Shown piece by piece: positions 1 through 9,100 of a stretch of DNA of 35,511 bases. Source of the DNA: Anaerolineales bacterium UBA5797 (GTDB lineage Bacteria; Chloroflexota; Anaerolineae; Anaerolineales; Villigracilaceae); NCBI GenBank assembly GCA_002418205.1, contig DIDP01000023.1:15818-51328 (forward strand), in the 5' to 3' direction. The translations under genes and the position numbers were made by a program. The notes under the pieces were generated by a model. That model was not told the DNA's origin, did not search any database, and saw only the letters and a list, made by a program, of their open reading frames with translations. The first letter of the stretch is position 1, and every line of letters starts with the position of its first letter.

Positions 1-975
1 CACGACAAGCGTTACAAACCGATTCGCGGCTGGCAGGCAGGCTCGGAAATGTGTGTTGCCATCCGTGACCGCGACAGGATCCTTGGGATCATCGATGTGG
101 AGAGCAGTTCGCAAAATTCCTTTTCTCATAATGATTTTATTGCCCTGGAATCGCTGGCCGGAATTCTCGCGGCTGTGATCACCAGCGCAGACCAATACCA
201 GCGTTTGCAGGCGACGATCCAGCAGTTGCAGGAAACAGAGATGGAGTTGAATGCCCGCATGGAGGCGCAACGGCTCGCGGAAAACCGGCTGGTTCAGGCT
301 GCCAAGCTGGCCGCGGTCGGTGAGATGGCGGCAGGCATTGCCCATGAATTGAACAACCCTCTGACATCCGTCAGCGGGTTCGCCGAGCTGGTGTTGGACT
401 CCATGTCTGAAGATGACGAATCGCGCCCTGACATGGAGTTGATCATGCGGGAGGCGCGGCGTGCCCGCGATGTGGTCCGCAGGCTGCTCGATTTTTCGCG
501 GCAGACCGAGAGCATGCGGGCAAGCGCCTCGCTCAATAAAGTGGTTGAAGATGTCTTCACTCTGAGCCGCCATCTGATCCACACAAGCGGTGTAGAATTG
601 ACCATGGAACTCCAGGAGGATTTGCCGTGGGTGCAAATGGATGAGAACCAGATCAAACAGGTATTATTGAACCTCGTGCACAATGCTCTGCAAGCCATGC
701 CGGAGGGCGGTGAACTGGAGATCAAGACCTTTGCCTCCAGCCGGGTTGGACGTCCCGGCGTGACCGTCTCTGTGCGTGACACGGGTGTCGGGATACCATA
801 CGAGAATCAGACCCGGATCTTTGAACCGTTCTTCACAACCAGGAGCGACCGCGGTGGTACAGGGCTGGGCCTATCTGTCACCTATGGGATCGTTACCGAT
901 CATCATGGCGAAATCGAATTGATCAGCCAGCCAGGCGAAGGCTCTATATTCACGGTCTGGCTGCCGCAATCGTAA
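1..975 (+). CDS. GAF-domain sensor histidine kinase, 5'-truncated by the window edge
   Basis: The frame is open from base 1, so only the C-terminal ~324 residues are present and the true start lies upstream. The visible part begins in the last third of a GAF domain (W-x-AGSEMCVAIRDRDR, then IDVES). A coiled segment follows, then a HisKA helix with the phosphoacceptor His in GIAHELNNP (His codon at 343-345). The HATPase_c domain shows an N-box (NLVHNALQAM), a G1 box (DTGVGI) and a G2 box (GGTGLGLSV). This is the class of kinase with an HELNNP-type H-box. It lies 7 nt upstream of a second kinase on the same strand, so the two are probably co-transcribed. No transmembrane segment is visible, but the N-terminus is missing. 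Kinase identity is certain and the signal sensed is unknown. Confidence 0.93.
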   Translation, partial: HDKRYKPIRGWQAGSEMCVAIRDRDRILGIIDVESSSQNSFSHNDFIALESLAGILAAVITSADQYQRLQATIQQLQETEMELNARMEAQRLAENRLVQAAKLAAVGEMAAGIAHELNNPLTSVSGFAELVLDSMSEDDESRPDMELIMREARRARDVVRRLLDFSRQTESMRASASLNKVVEDVFTLSRHLIHTSGVELTMELQEDLPWVQMDENQIKQVLLNLVHNALQAMPEGGELEIKTFASSRVGRPGVTVSVRDTGVGIPYENQTRIFEPFFTTRSDRGGTGLGLSVTYGIVTDHHGEIELISQPGEGSIFTVWLPQS

Positions 976-982
976 AGGGAAA

Positions 983-2569
983 ATGGAAAAAACAACTGTC
1001 CTTGTTGTCGATGACGAACCCGGTATTGCGCTGCTCTGTTCCCGCGTCCTGAAACGCGCCGGCTATACCGTTGATTCCGAGACGAATCCACAAACTGCGA
1101 TTGAACTTCTGCAGCGCGAACGTTACGACCTGCTGCTTGTGGACATCCGCATGCCCGAAGTGGACGGCTTCGATGTCATTGCACGCGCCAGGGGCTCCCA
1201 GCCGGATATCGCCGTGCTCGTCATGACCGGTTTTGGCACGGTTGAGACCGCCATCCGCGCTTTGCGGCAGGGTGTGGACGGTTTGATTCTCAAGCCCTTT
1301 GAGGAAGGCAGGGAGTTGCTCCTGACCGTAGAGCAGGCGTTGACCGACAACCGCCGCAAGCGCGATACTGCCCGTGTTCAAGCCCTGCGTCCGCTTTTCG
1401 ACACCACAGAAAAATTGTTTTCCGAAACCGATACCGCCGAGTTGAACGATCTCATCGTGGAGACGATCTGCGAACACCTCGTTTGTTCGAACGCCGCCTA
1501 TTATCAAATTGAGAATGGGATGTTGTCCGCGGTTGCGTGGCGGGGAAATATCCTCCCTGTGGATGAGCCCAATTTTGCGAGGCATCTCTTAAGCCGGGTG
1601 GATGCAGATGGGAATCCGATCATTATCAACGCGACAGGTCCCGGGGAGGAGGACGCGCAGGCGCTTCTTTCCACGCTCCTGCTTGGCGCGGCGATCCTGA
1701 TCCCGATCGCACGCTCCAATCTGCGCGGCGTCCTTTTCGCAGCCCGTGATGCAAGTTCTGCTCCGTTCCGCGGCGCCGATCTTGAATTGTTCCTCGTGCT
1801 TGCGCGTCAGGCTTTGGTGGCTTTGGAGAACGCCAGCCTGTATGCCGATCTGCGTGCCTACGTCCGCAAGGTGGAGGAATCTCAGCAGGCGCTGTTGCGT
1901 TCGGAGAAGATGGCTGCGGCGGGCAGGTTGACCGCGTCCATCGCACACGAAGTGAACAACCCGCTGCAATCGGTACAGAACTGCCTGCACCTTGCCGGGC
2001 GGGAGGATCTGCCGGAGGAAAAACGCCGGGAATACTTCGAGTTGGCGAGGAATGAACTCGACCGTTTGATGAAGACCATGCAGCGTATGCTGGATTTCTA
2101 TCGCCCCGGTTCGGTCAAACAGGAAAACGTGGATGTGTTGGAACTGTTGCGGCATGTGCTCAACCTGACATCCCAACAGCTTCATCAACGCCAGATCGAG
2201 GTGAAAACGGACTTCCCCGATTCTCTGCCTGCAATTTATGCCGTCAGCAGTCAGATCCAGCAGGTCTTTTTCAATCTGGTCTTGAATTCCTTCGACGCCA
2301 TGACCGATGGAGGCGGTCTGTCCATCCGCGTGAGAGGACTCGACAATGGGATCGAGATCCAATTCGAAGATACCGGCCCTGGCATCCCGCCGGATAAGCG
2401 CAACAATATCTTCGAGCCCTTCTTCAGTACAAAGGATGGCGGCACCGGGCTGGGACTGACTGTGAGTTACAATATAGTGACCGCGCACGGAGGCACACTC
2501 GATCTTGTAGAAGGCGATGGAAACGGTGCCTGCTTCCGATTATTCTTGCCAATGGGAGACAAACAATGA
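983..2569 (+). CDS. Hybrid histidine kinase with N-terminal receiver (REC-GAF-HisKA-HATPase)
   Basis: A soluble protein of 528 residues. Residues 5-120 form a receiver domain with acidic residues D10/D11, phosphoacceptor D54 (LVDIRMP), T82 and K104 (LKP). Residues ~135-290 form a divergent GAF domain. A signalling helix leads to HisKA with His322 in SIAHEVNNP. The HATPase domain has an N-box (NLVLNSFDAM), DTGPGI and GGTGLGLTV. An N-terminal receiver on a kinase suggests the enzyme is controlled by phosphorylation from another kinase, perhaps the one just upstream; that is inference. The start is an ATG preceded closely by AAAGGGAA. The stop codon overlaps the next gene by 4 nt (ATGA), which indicates translational coupling. 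There is no membrane segment. Confidence 0.93.
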   Translation: MEKTTVLVVDDEPGIALLCSRVLKRAGYTVDSETNPQTAIELLQRERYDLLLVDIRMPEVDGFDVIARARGSQPDIAVLVMTGFGTVETAIRALRQGVDGLILKPFEEGRELLLTVEQALTDNRRKRDTARVQALRPLFDTTEKLFSETDTAELNDLIVETICEHLVCSNAAYYQIENGMLSAVAWRGNILPVDEPNFARHLLSRVDADGNPIIINATGPGEEDAQALLSTLLLGAAILIPIARSNLRGVLFAARDASSAPFRGADLELFLVLARQALVALENASLYADLRAYVRKVEESQQALLRSEKMAAAGRLTASIAHEVNNPLQSVQNCLHLAGREDLPEEKRREYFELARNELDRLMKTMQRMLDFYRPGSVKQENVDVLELLRHVLNLTSQQLHQRQIEVKTDFPDSLPAIYAVSSQIQQVFFNLVLNSFDAMTDGGGLSIRVRGLDNGIEIQFEDTGPGIPPDKRNNIFEPFFSTKDGGTGLGLTVSYNIVTAHGGTLDLVEGDGNGACFRLFLPMGDKQ

Positions 2570-3300
2570 AATCGAATATTCTGGTCGTCGATGATGAGCC
2601 TGTTGCACGCCAGTCTCTTTCGGAGATTCTGCGCCTGGAGGGATATTCGGTCAATTCCGTCCCAAACGGTCAGGCTGCAGTTGAATATGTGCGCACACAT
2701 CCCGTGGAATTGATCATTGTCGATCTCCGCATGCCCGGCATGGATGGGTTGGAGGTGATCCAGGTGGTCAACCAGGTTTCTCCCGAAACGGAGGTCATCC
2801 TGTTAACGGCGTTCGGCACGACCGAATCTGCAATTCAAGCGTTGCGTCTGCGCGTGCATGATTACTTGCTCAAGCCCGCGCCGCCTACCCAGGTAGTGAA
2901 CAGCGTGAAGAAGGGTCTGGCACGCCGCGAAGTACGCTTGAAGGCGCGCGGTGGAAGTGTCACAGCCGATGTGGACGATATGGTCTCCGAGATCTCCCTC
3001 AAGGATGGCACGACGATCGATCTTTCCCGCCGCCTGATCCGCAAAAAGGATCAGCTTGTGCACCTGACCCCGGCAGAGGGACGGTTGTTGCGGGTGCTGG
3101 TCGAAAATCCGGGGCGAGTCTATTCTCACCGCGAACTAGTCCTGTTGGTGCAAGGCTATGACACCTCCCAGAGGGAGGCGCCGGAGATCCTGCGTCCGCT
3201 TGTGAGCCGTTTGCGTCACAAGCTGGAAGACTTTCCCTCGCTGTCCGAAAGTATTGTCAGTGTGCGCGGCACGGGGTATTTATACGAGCAGGAGACGTAA
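2566..3300 (+). CDS. OmpR/PhoB-type response regulator (REC + winged helix)
   Basis: A DNA-binding response regulator of 244 residues, typical in length for the OmpR/PhoB family. The receiver covers residues 4-115, with D9/D10, phosphoacceptor D53 (IVDLRMP), T81 and K103 (LKP). A linker follows, then a winged-helix effector at ~143-242 containing LTPAEGRLLRVL and the wing signature SVRGTGYLYE. Its start overlaps the stop of the preceding hybrid kinase in an ATGA junction. It is the last gene of the + strand operon and is followed by a strong hairpin terminator. It is the obvious transcriptional output for the two kinases upstream. Target genes cannot be read from the window. Confidence 0.94.
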   Translation: MKSNILVVDDEPVARQSLSEILRLEGYSVNSVPNGQAAVEYVRTHPVELIIVDLRMPGMDGLEVIQVVNQVSPETEVILLTAFGTTESAIQALRLRVHDYLLKPAPPTQVVNSVKKGLARREVRLKARGGSVTADVDDMVSEISLKDGTTIDLSRRLIRKKDQLVHLTPAEGRLLRVLVENPGRVYSHRELVLLVQGYDTSQREAPEILRPLVSRLRHKLEDFPSLSESIVSVRGTGYLYEQET

Positions 3301-3334
3301 AAATTAAACGACGCGATCTTCCTTGATAGGTACC

Positions 3335-3369
3335 AAAAGACCACCGATAATCTTATGCGGTGGTCTTTT
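3335..3369. terminator. Bidirectional rho-independent terminator between convergent genes
   Basis: A perfect 12-bp stem (AAAAGACCACCG at 3335-3346 with CGGTGGTCTTTT at 3358-3369) encloses an 11-nt loop. The stem ends in A/T runs, so each strand has a short U-tract at the 3' side. It lies 34 bases after the response regulator stop on the + strand and directly abuts the stop codon of the EamA transporter on the - strand. It can therefore end both transcripts. Confidence 0.88.
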
Positions 3370-4314
3370 CTAGTGTTTATAGAAATCGGCTGGGAAGTCG
3401 GGAGGTTGCAGCCAACTTAACAAACCCTGGGTATGAATGGGATGCTCGGGCGGTTTTTCGAACCAGACCATTAAGAGGCTGCACCCCAGGCCCGCTGTGC
3501 CGATCCATTGATAGACCGTCAGGGTTTCGCCAAGCAACAAGTGACTGAAGAAGATGGCAACGAACAGTTCGCCCAGCCCCAACAGCGCAGTCTGCATGCC
3601 GCCGATGTTCTTCACACCCAGGAAGAGCATGAGACGCGAAAAGAACGTCACCGCGGTCAAACCCAGGACCGGCAGCCAGGGCGCATCTGCCACGGGCCAG
3701 GAGCGGTCGAAGAGAAAATATGCAGGTACCACGATGGCGCTCATTGCCATAAGTGTGTAGACTGTTACCGTAGGAGCGGGGACGTCATAAAGCACGCGTT
3801 GATTGACAGGTAGGTGCAGGGCATACAGTGCTGCGGAAACCAGCATGAAGACAACACCCACCAGGTCTATGTTGCCGGTTTCCACCTTGGTCAGGAGGAA
3901 TGCCGAAAGACCGGCGATAACGATCCGGATGACTGTCAATTTCGAGGGGGATTGGCCGTCCAGTTGCAGCCAGAATGCAACGAAGAATGGATAGAGGGCG
4001 TAAAGCATTTGTGCAACGCTGGCGTTCAACTTGCTCAAACCAACATAATAGAAGATCGATCCGGTGCCGTTGAGCGCGCCCGCCAGCAGGCACCCGTAGA
4101 GACCGGCAGGGTAAATATAGAGAAACTGTCGTTTGAAGATGGAGATGATCAAAACAAGCAGCAACGCCGCCATGCCGGTGCGCAGAGCGACCACCGCAAA
4201 GGGCGAAAAATGACCCGGTCCCATTGCGGCTTTGCCAAACACCGGCGCAAGCCCGATGAACAGGGCAGAGAGCAGTGCGGCGCTGATTCCTGTGGATCTC
4301 GTTTTTTTTGACAC
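3370..4314 (-). CDS. EamA/DMT-superfamily membrane transporter
   Basis: An integral membrane protein of 314 residues with about ten hydrophobic segments arranged as two EamA repeats. This is the usual size and layout of the drug/metabolite transporter superfamily. The first repeat contains APVFGKAAM in TM1 and an ALYPFFVAFW segment; the second repeat begins near SAALYALHLPVNQ. Members export amino acids, nucleosides or other small metabolites; the substrate is not readable here. I place the start at GTG (4312-4314), because the in-frame TTG at 4339-4341 lies inside the stem of a hairpin that follows the upstream gene. The gene is on the same strand as the sensor operon but beyond that hairpin, so co-transcription is uncertain. 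A link to amino acid export next to a threonine synthase homologue is speculation. Confidence 0.87.
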   Translation of the reverse strand: MSKKTRSTGISAALLSALFIGLAPVFGKAAMGPGHFSPFAVVALRTGMAALLLVLIISIFKRQFLYIYPAGLYGCLLAGALNGTGSIFYYVGLSKLNASVAQMLYALYPFFVAFWLQLDGQSPSKLTVIRIVIAGLSAFLLTKVETGNIDLVGVVFMLVSAALYALHLPVNQRVLYDVPAPTVTVYTLMAMSAIVVPAYFLFDRSWPVADAPWLPVLGLTAVTFFSRLMLFLGVKNIGGMQTALLGLGELFVAIFFSHLLLGETLTVYQWIGTAGLGCSLLMVWFEKPPEHPIHTQGLLSWLQPPDFPADFYKH

Positions 4315-4339
4315 CTTTTGATTCCAAATTTCAAATGGC

Positions 4340-4368
4340 AACGACGGGCTACCCCATCGCCCGTCGTT
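4340..4368 (-). terminator. Hairpin, probable (weak) terminator at the end of the sensor operon
   Basis: A perfect 10-bp GC-rich stem (AACGACGGGC at 4340-4349 with GCCCGTCGTT at 4359-4368) with a 9-nt loop starts about 40 bases after the stop of the threonine synthase-REC gene. On the - strand the stem is followed by GCCATTTGAAATTT, which is not a clean U-tract. It may terminate poorly and allow read-through into the EamA gene. It also covers the TTG that would otherwise be the first possible start of that gene. Confidence 0.55.
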
Positions 4369-4408
4369 ATGATCCTGGAGTGGTAATGTGCTTGTTATTG
4401 TCCGCCGG

Positions 4409-6085
4409 TCACTTGATCAGCGAACGGACCTCTTCCAAAAATTCATCGTTCAGGAAGTCACCCTTGAGCATCAACGACTGGATCTGTCCCTGCAGGCGGC
4501 TTTTCTCATCCACTGTCAATTCCTTCGCCGTGGCGACGATGACAGGAATGTTCGCCGTCTCTGGCTTGCTCCGGAGTTCGTCGAGCACGGCAAAGCCGTC
4601 CACTTCAGGCATCATCAAATCAAGGATGACAAGATCAGGCCGTTCCCTTGTAACGAGTTCGATCGCTTCGCGTCCATTCGTGGCTTCGAAGATCTCGAAA
4701 TCACCCTGCGATTGTAAAATGCGTCGGATGAGACGACGCGCTTCGGATGTGTCATCAACCACAATCACACGCGAGAAGCGGTTCGGCGTAACGTTGTTGA
4801 GGGCGGAGAGCAATCCTTCCTGCGGCGTCTCTGTTTCCACTTCCTTCTTTTGAAGGTCCACGTCACGCGTCCAGCCTTCGCTGAAGAGATATTGTTCCGC
4901 CGGCATGGTATGACCGGTGCAATTCACAACGACCGTGTCGGTCGGCTTGATGATCCCGGCCCGTACCAGCTTGAACAATCCGGCAAACGCCGCGCCGGAA
5001 GCGGGTTCGGCGGAGATGCCTTCCATCTTGGCAAGCACATGCATCGCCCGGAAGGACTCCTCATCCGATACGCTTTCAAAAACGCCATTCGTGTCATTGA
5101 CCTGGCCGCGCAGCATCACATACGTGCGCCCCGGGTCTCCGGTGGCGAGCGTTTCGATGCGCGTCTTGGGGGAAAGCACCGGCTCGGCTTTTTCGAGTCC
5201 CTTCTTCCAACTTTCCACCATCGGGGCGCAGCCATCGACCTGGATGGGCGCAAGGGCGGGGATGCGCTCGATCATGCCCAGCTTCTTCAACTCGCGGAAG
5301 CCTTTGTAGACCCCAAGCGGTCCCATCCCTCCGCTGATCGCCTGCACATACCAATCCGGCGTGCGCCATCTCGGTTTTTCCTCTGTGGAATCTTCAGGCG
5401 GACCCATCTGGAGGGTCAGTTGTTCAGCGATCTCGAACGCGATTGTCTTCATCGCTTCGACGGCGGTCACCGTGCGTGCACCCATATCCTGATACAGACC
5501 GCGTTGACGGGCAAATTCTGCAGCTACCTGTTTTGCCTGATCATAGGACCCTGTGATCTTGACGACCTGACTCCCATACAGAGCGATCTCCCGCATCTTG
5601 ACCCCGGGAACGAGGCTGGTTACAAAAGCCCAGAGCTTGATCCCAGCCCGCGCCGCGTATGCGGAAAGCGAGATGGCAACGTTTCCCGTTGAGGCTGCCA
5701 CCATCTCTGTGACGCCGCCTTCCTTGAGGGCGGCAATCGTGACAGCCGCCTGCCTGTCCTTGAAGGAGGAGGTTGGTCCCTGCCTCTCATCCTTGATATA
5801 CAGGTTTTGCAGCCCAAGCATCATCCCCAGATTGACCGCCTTGATGAGAGGTGTGCCGCCTTCGCCGAGCCTCAGGGTCGGGTTGGGATTGTGGATGGGC
5901 AGGAGCTCCTGATAACGCCAGAGATCGAATTCGCGGTTTTTGATCTGCGCTGGAAACGTTTTTGTGACCTCCTCCATGTCATATTCCGCTTCGCGCCATT
6001 GGCTGTTGCAATTGGGGCAGTGCATGGAGTTGGGCATGAAGGGCGCGGCATGACCACAATCGAGACATCTGATTACAAAAGACAT
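4409..6085 (-). CDS. Threonine synthase-like PLP enzyme fused to a C-terminal receiver domain
   Basis: A 558-residue fusion. Residues 1-30 carry a zinc-ribbon-like CxxC...CxxC (C7, C10, C23, C26), common on bacterial threonine synthase-like proteins. Residues ~65-410 are a fold-type II PLP enzyme: GEGGTPL at 74-80, the PLP lysine in TSSFKDR (K109), STGN at 132-135, and the SGGMGPLG glycine loop at 251-258. Threonine synthase converts O-phosphohomoserine to threonine. Residues ~436-558 form a receiver domain with D444/D445, phosphoacceptor D489 (ILDLMMP), T519 and K541; the usual KP is KG here. Core enzymes of this family are about 400-430 residues without REC. It is the last gene of the sensor operon, 27 nt after the hybrid kinase, so it may be that kinase's phosphorylation target. 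Another PLP lyase activity is possible. Confidence 0.9.
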   Translation of the reverse strand: MSFVIRCLDCGHAAPFMPNSMHCPNCNSQWREAEYDMEEVTKTFPAQIKNREFDLWRYQELLPIHNPNPTLRLGEGGTPLIKAVNLGMMLGLQNLYIKDERQGPTSSFKDRQAAVTIAALKEGGVTEMVAASTGNVAISLSAYAARAGIKLWAFVTSLVPGVKMREIALYGSQVVKITGSYDQAKQVAAEFARQRGLYQDMGARTVTAVEAMKTIAFEIAEQLTLQMGPPEDSTEEKPRWRTPDWYVQAISGGMGPLGVYKGFRELKKLGMIERIPALAPIQVDGCAPMVESWKKGLEKAEPVLSPKTRIETLATGDPGRTYVMLRGQVNDTNGVFESVSDEESFRAMHVLAKMEGISAEPASGAAFAGLFKLVRAGIIKPTDTVVVNCTGHTMPAEQYLFSEGWTRDVDLQKKEVETETPQEGLLSALNNVTPNRFSRVIVVDDTSEARRLIRRILQSQGDFEIFEATNGREAIELVTRERPDLVILDLMMPEVDGFAVLDELRSKPETANIPVIVATAKELTVDEKSRLQGQIQSLMLKGDFLNDEFLEEVRSLIK

Positions 6086-6112
6086 ATAATATTGTTACCT
6101 TATCCGTTCGTG

Positions 6113-9100
6113 TTATTCTCCGATGCGTTTCAATACACTCTCGATGTTTGCAATCAGATCATCCTCCTTGAGCGAACCCTTGGTGATCAGTCGTTTGCCA
6201 AAATCCGAGAGTTGCTGCTGCTGTTCGTTCGTAAGCCCGCCGCCGCTCACGACCAGCACAGGTATCTCACGTAAATTCGGGTCTTCATGTAATTTTTCCA
6301 AAATCGTAAAACCGTCAAGATCGGGCATGAAAATGTCGAGAATGATCGCCTGGGGTGGCTTGGCGTTGATCGCCTCCCAACCCTTCATGCCGCCTTCAGC
6401 CAACACGGTTTTGTAATTGCTGTTTTCGCTTAGGATTTTTTCGATCAGGCGCAGGTCATTTGGATCATCGTCAATGACCAGCACTTCCCGGATGCTGCCA
6501 TCCTTGTTCAGGCGGTTCAACGCGTTGACAAGTTCCTCCTCCAGGATGGGCTTGACAAGGTAATCTGCCGCGCCCAGACTGAAGCCCTTGTCGGTCTGTT
6601 CGATGATGGAGCAGATGATGACAGGAATATCACGGGTGGCAGGATCAGATTTGAGGTCCGTAAGAACCGTCCACCCGTCGATGGCTGGCATCATGATATC
6701 AAGGGTCACGGCATATGGTTTGAGTTCCAGTATGCGTTCCTTTGCCTTTGCCGGTTCCGTAAGCGGGACGACATGATAGCCTTGTGGTGTGAGATATCTT
6801 TCATACAAGCCAATGACCTGGGGATCGTCATCGATTGCAAGCACCACCTTTTTGCCCGTCGGGATTTCCTCGAATGGTTGTTTGTAAAGGGGGAGGGTGA
6901 ACCAGAATGTTGATCCCTTGCCCTCTTCACTTGTGACGCCAATTCGTCCGCCATGCAGTTGAACGAGGTTGGCGCAGATGGAAAGTCCAAGACCGGAACC
7001 ACCGCTCTTGCGTGTCGCCGAGCCATCCACCTGCGAGAACGCCTTGAAGAGTTTTTCCTGCCCCTCCGGTGAAATGCCGGAACCGGTATCGATCACGTTG
7101 ATCAATGCCTCCAGTTTGCCACCGGGATTCGTCTGCACCTGCGCCTCCACGGTGATCGAGCCTTCGTCGGTAAACTTGGATGCGTTCGAGATCAGGTTGA
7201 GCAAAACCTGGCGGACGCGCATGGTATCGCCGCGCACGGTGGGAATATCCGCCGGGACGCGCTGGATCAACTGGATCGGTTTTTCCTTGACCAGACCCTT
7301 TGCCGTGGAGAACACGCTGGTGATCATTTCTGCCAGATGCACCTCTTCGAAGTTGAGTTCCATCTTGCCTGCTTCGATGCGCGCCAGATCGAGGATGTCA
7401 TTGATCAATCCCAGCAGGTGTTGACCGGAGTTGTAAATGGCGGTGAGGTCCTGTTGCTGCATGTCTGTGACCGGACCATCGATGCCTTTCAGGATGACGC
7501 GCGAGAAGCCAATGATCGAGTTGAGAGGCGTGCGCAGTTCGTGACTCATGTTCGCCAGGAACTGGCTCTTCAACTGGTCGACCTCCTTCAGGTTCTTGAT
7601 CAACTCCTGGGATTCATCGTAGAGAGTTGCATTGTTGATGGCAACTGCAACCTGATCGGCGACCGACTGCAGAACGGATAGATCGTCCGCGGTAAAAGCC
7701 TGTTTCAGCGTGGATTGAATATCTAGAACGCCAAGAATCCTTCCTCCCACTTTGAGCGGTATGGCGACTTCAGACTTTGTATTCAGCAAGAGCGGGTTTG
7801 GCTGGTACAAGGGCTCCGTGGTTACATCGTTTGCGATTACCACCTCGCCGGTCCCGGCAGCTTGCCCGATGATGGTTTGCGAACCAATGACAACCCTGTG
7901 GTTCAGGGATTTCATTTTTTCACCGGCTTCGCCTGTTGCCTCGCGCAGGATGGCATAATATTCATCGTCTTGGGTGCTGTACAAGGATGCAAAATAAAAG
8001 CCGAATCTCTCGCTGATCAGGCTGACGGTCCGGGTGAAGATCGAATTGAGGTCGAGAGTCGATGTTACAAGACGTCCAATTTCTGATGAGGCGGCAAGGT
8101 AGGTGTTACGTCTCTGAAGCGCCTCCTCGGCAAGTTTGCGTTCTGTTATGTCCCGTGCGACCCAGAACACCTGATCCTCATTAAGCTTGGAGAGGGTTGC
8201 ATCGAACCAATAGATCTGGTCGTTCAGGTCGAGTGGATACTCGATCTTCGTTGTTTGTCCGGATGTGATCGTTTGTTGGATCGCGTCCATGAACGGTTGA
8301 TGCAGTTCCTTCGGGAGCACTTCCGTGATTTTCTTCCCGATCATATCCTCGGGCGGCAGGAAGAGGCGGGATGGGTTGGTCGGAGCGATACGGACGTAAC
8401 GTCCTTCCTTGTCGTAAACCAGGATCACGTCCTCCATTGCCGCGAACAATGCGCGCAGGTCGGCTTCGGATTTTGCAAGTTCCTCCCTGGCTTGCAGGCG
8501 CTCAAACGCCGCCGCGGTCTGCGCTCCGATTAATGAGAAACTCTCCACCTGATTTTCTGTGATGCGCACGCTTGCGTCGTAGGTCTGGACTGCCATGACG
8601 CCGCGTACAACGCCGCCGCTTCGCAACGGCACCCCGAGCCAGTCCACGCTTCGTATCCCATCCGATACGATTTCACCGGAGGCTTCAAGCTCGGAGAAGA
8701 TCTCGGGAGTCGTTCGCAGTGGCTTGCCGGTCCGGATGACATGGCTCGTCAACCCTCTGCCGAGCCCGCGCGGCGACCAGTCGTCATCAATTTCATCCAC
8801 GTGATAAGGGAATGTGATCTCGTTTGTGCTTCGGTCGTACAACGCAACGTAGAAATTCCTTGCAGGTAAAAGCGTCTGAATTGAATCGTGGACGGCTTGG
8901 AAGAGTTCCTCCACGGTTTTGGATGTCAGGGCGCTTTCCGAGATGTGCGTGATGGCGGATTGAGTCAGTTCGTTGATCTTGCGTTCTGTTATGTCCTGGG
9001 AGGAGCCAACGACCTTTGAATACCTGCCGCTGGAATCCATTTCAATGGAGTATATGACCTCGACCCAAATGATTTTTCCATCGAGCGTCTTGAACCGGAT

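Noticed and set aside
1589..2488. 299-residue open frame on the - strand
   Set aside because: It is antisense to the REC-GAF kinase, whose H-box and ATP-binding motifs lie here. No protein family is recognised in the reverse frame.
4850..5692. 280-residue open frame on the + strand
   Set aside because: It is antisense to the threonine synthase-REC gene, which has catalytic motifs throughout this stretch. It has no domain and no operon context of its own.
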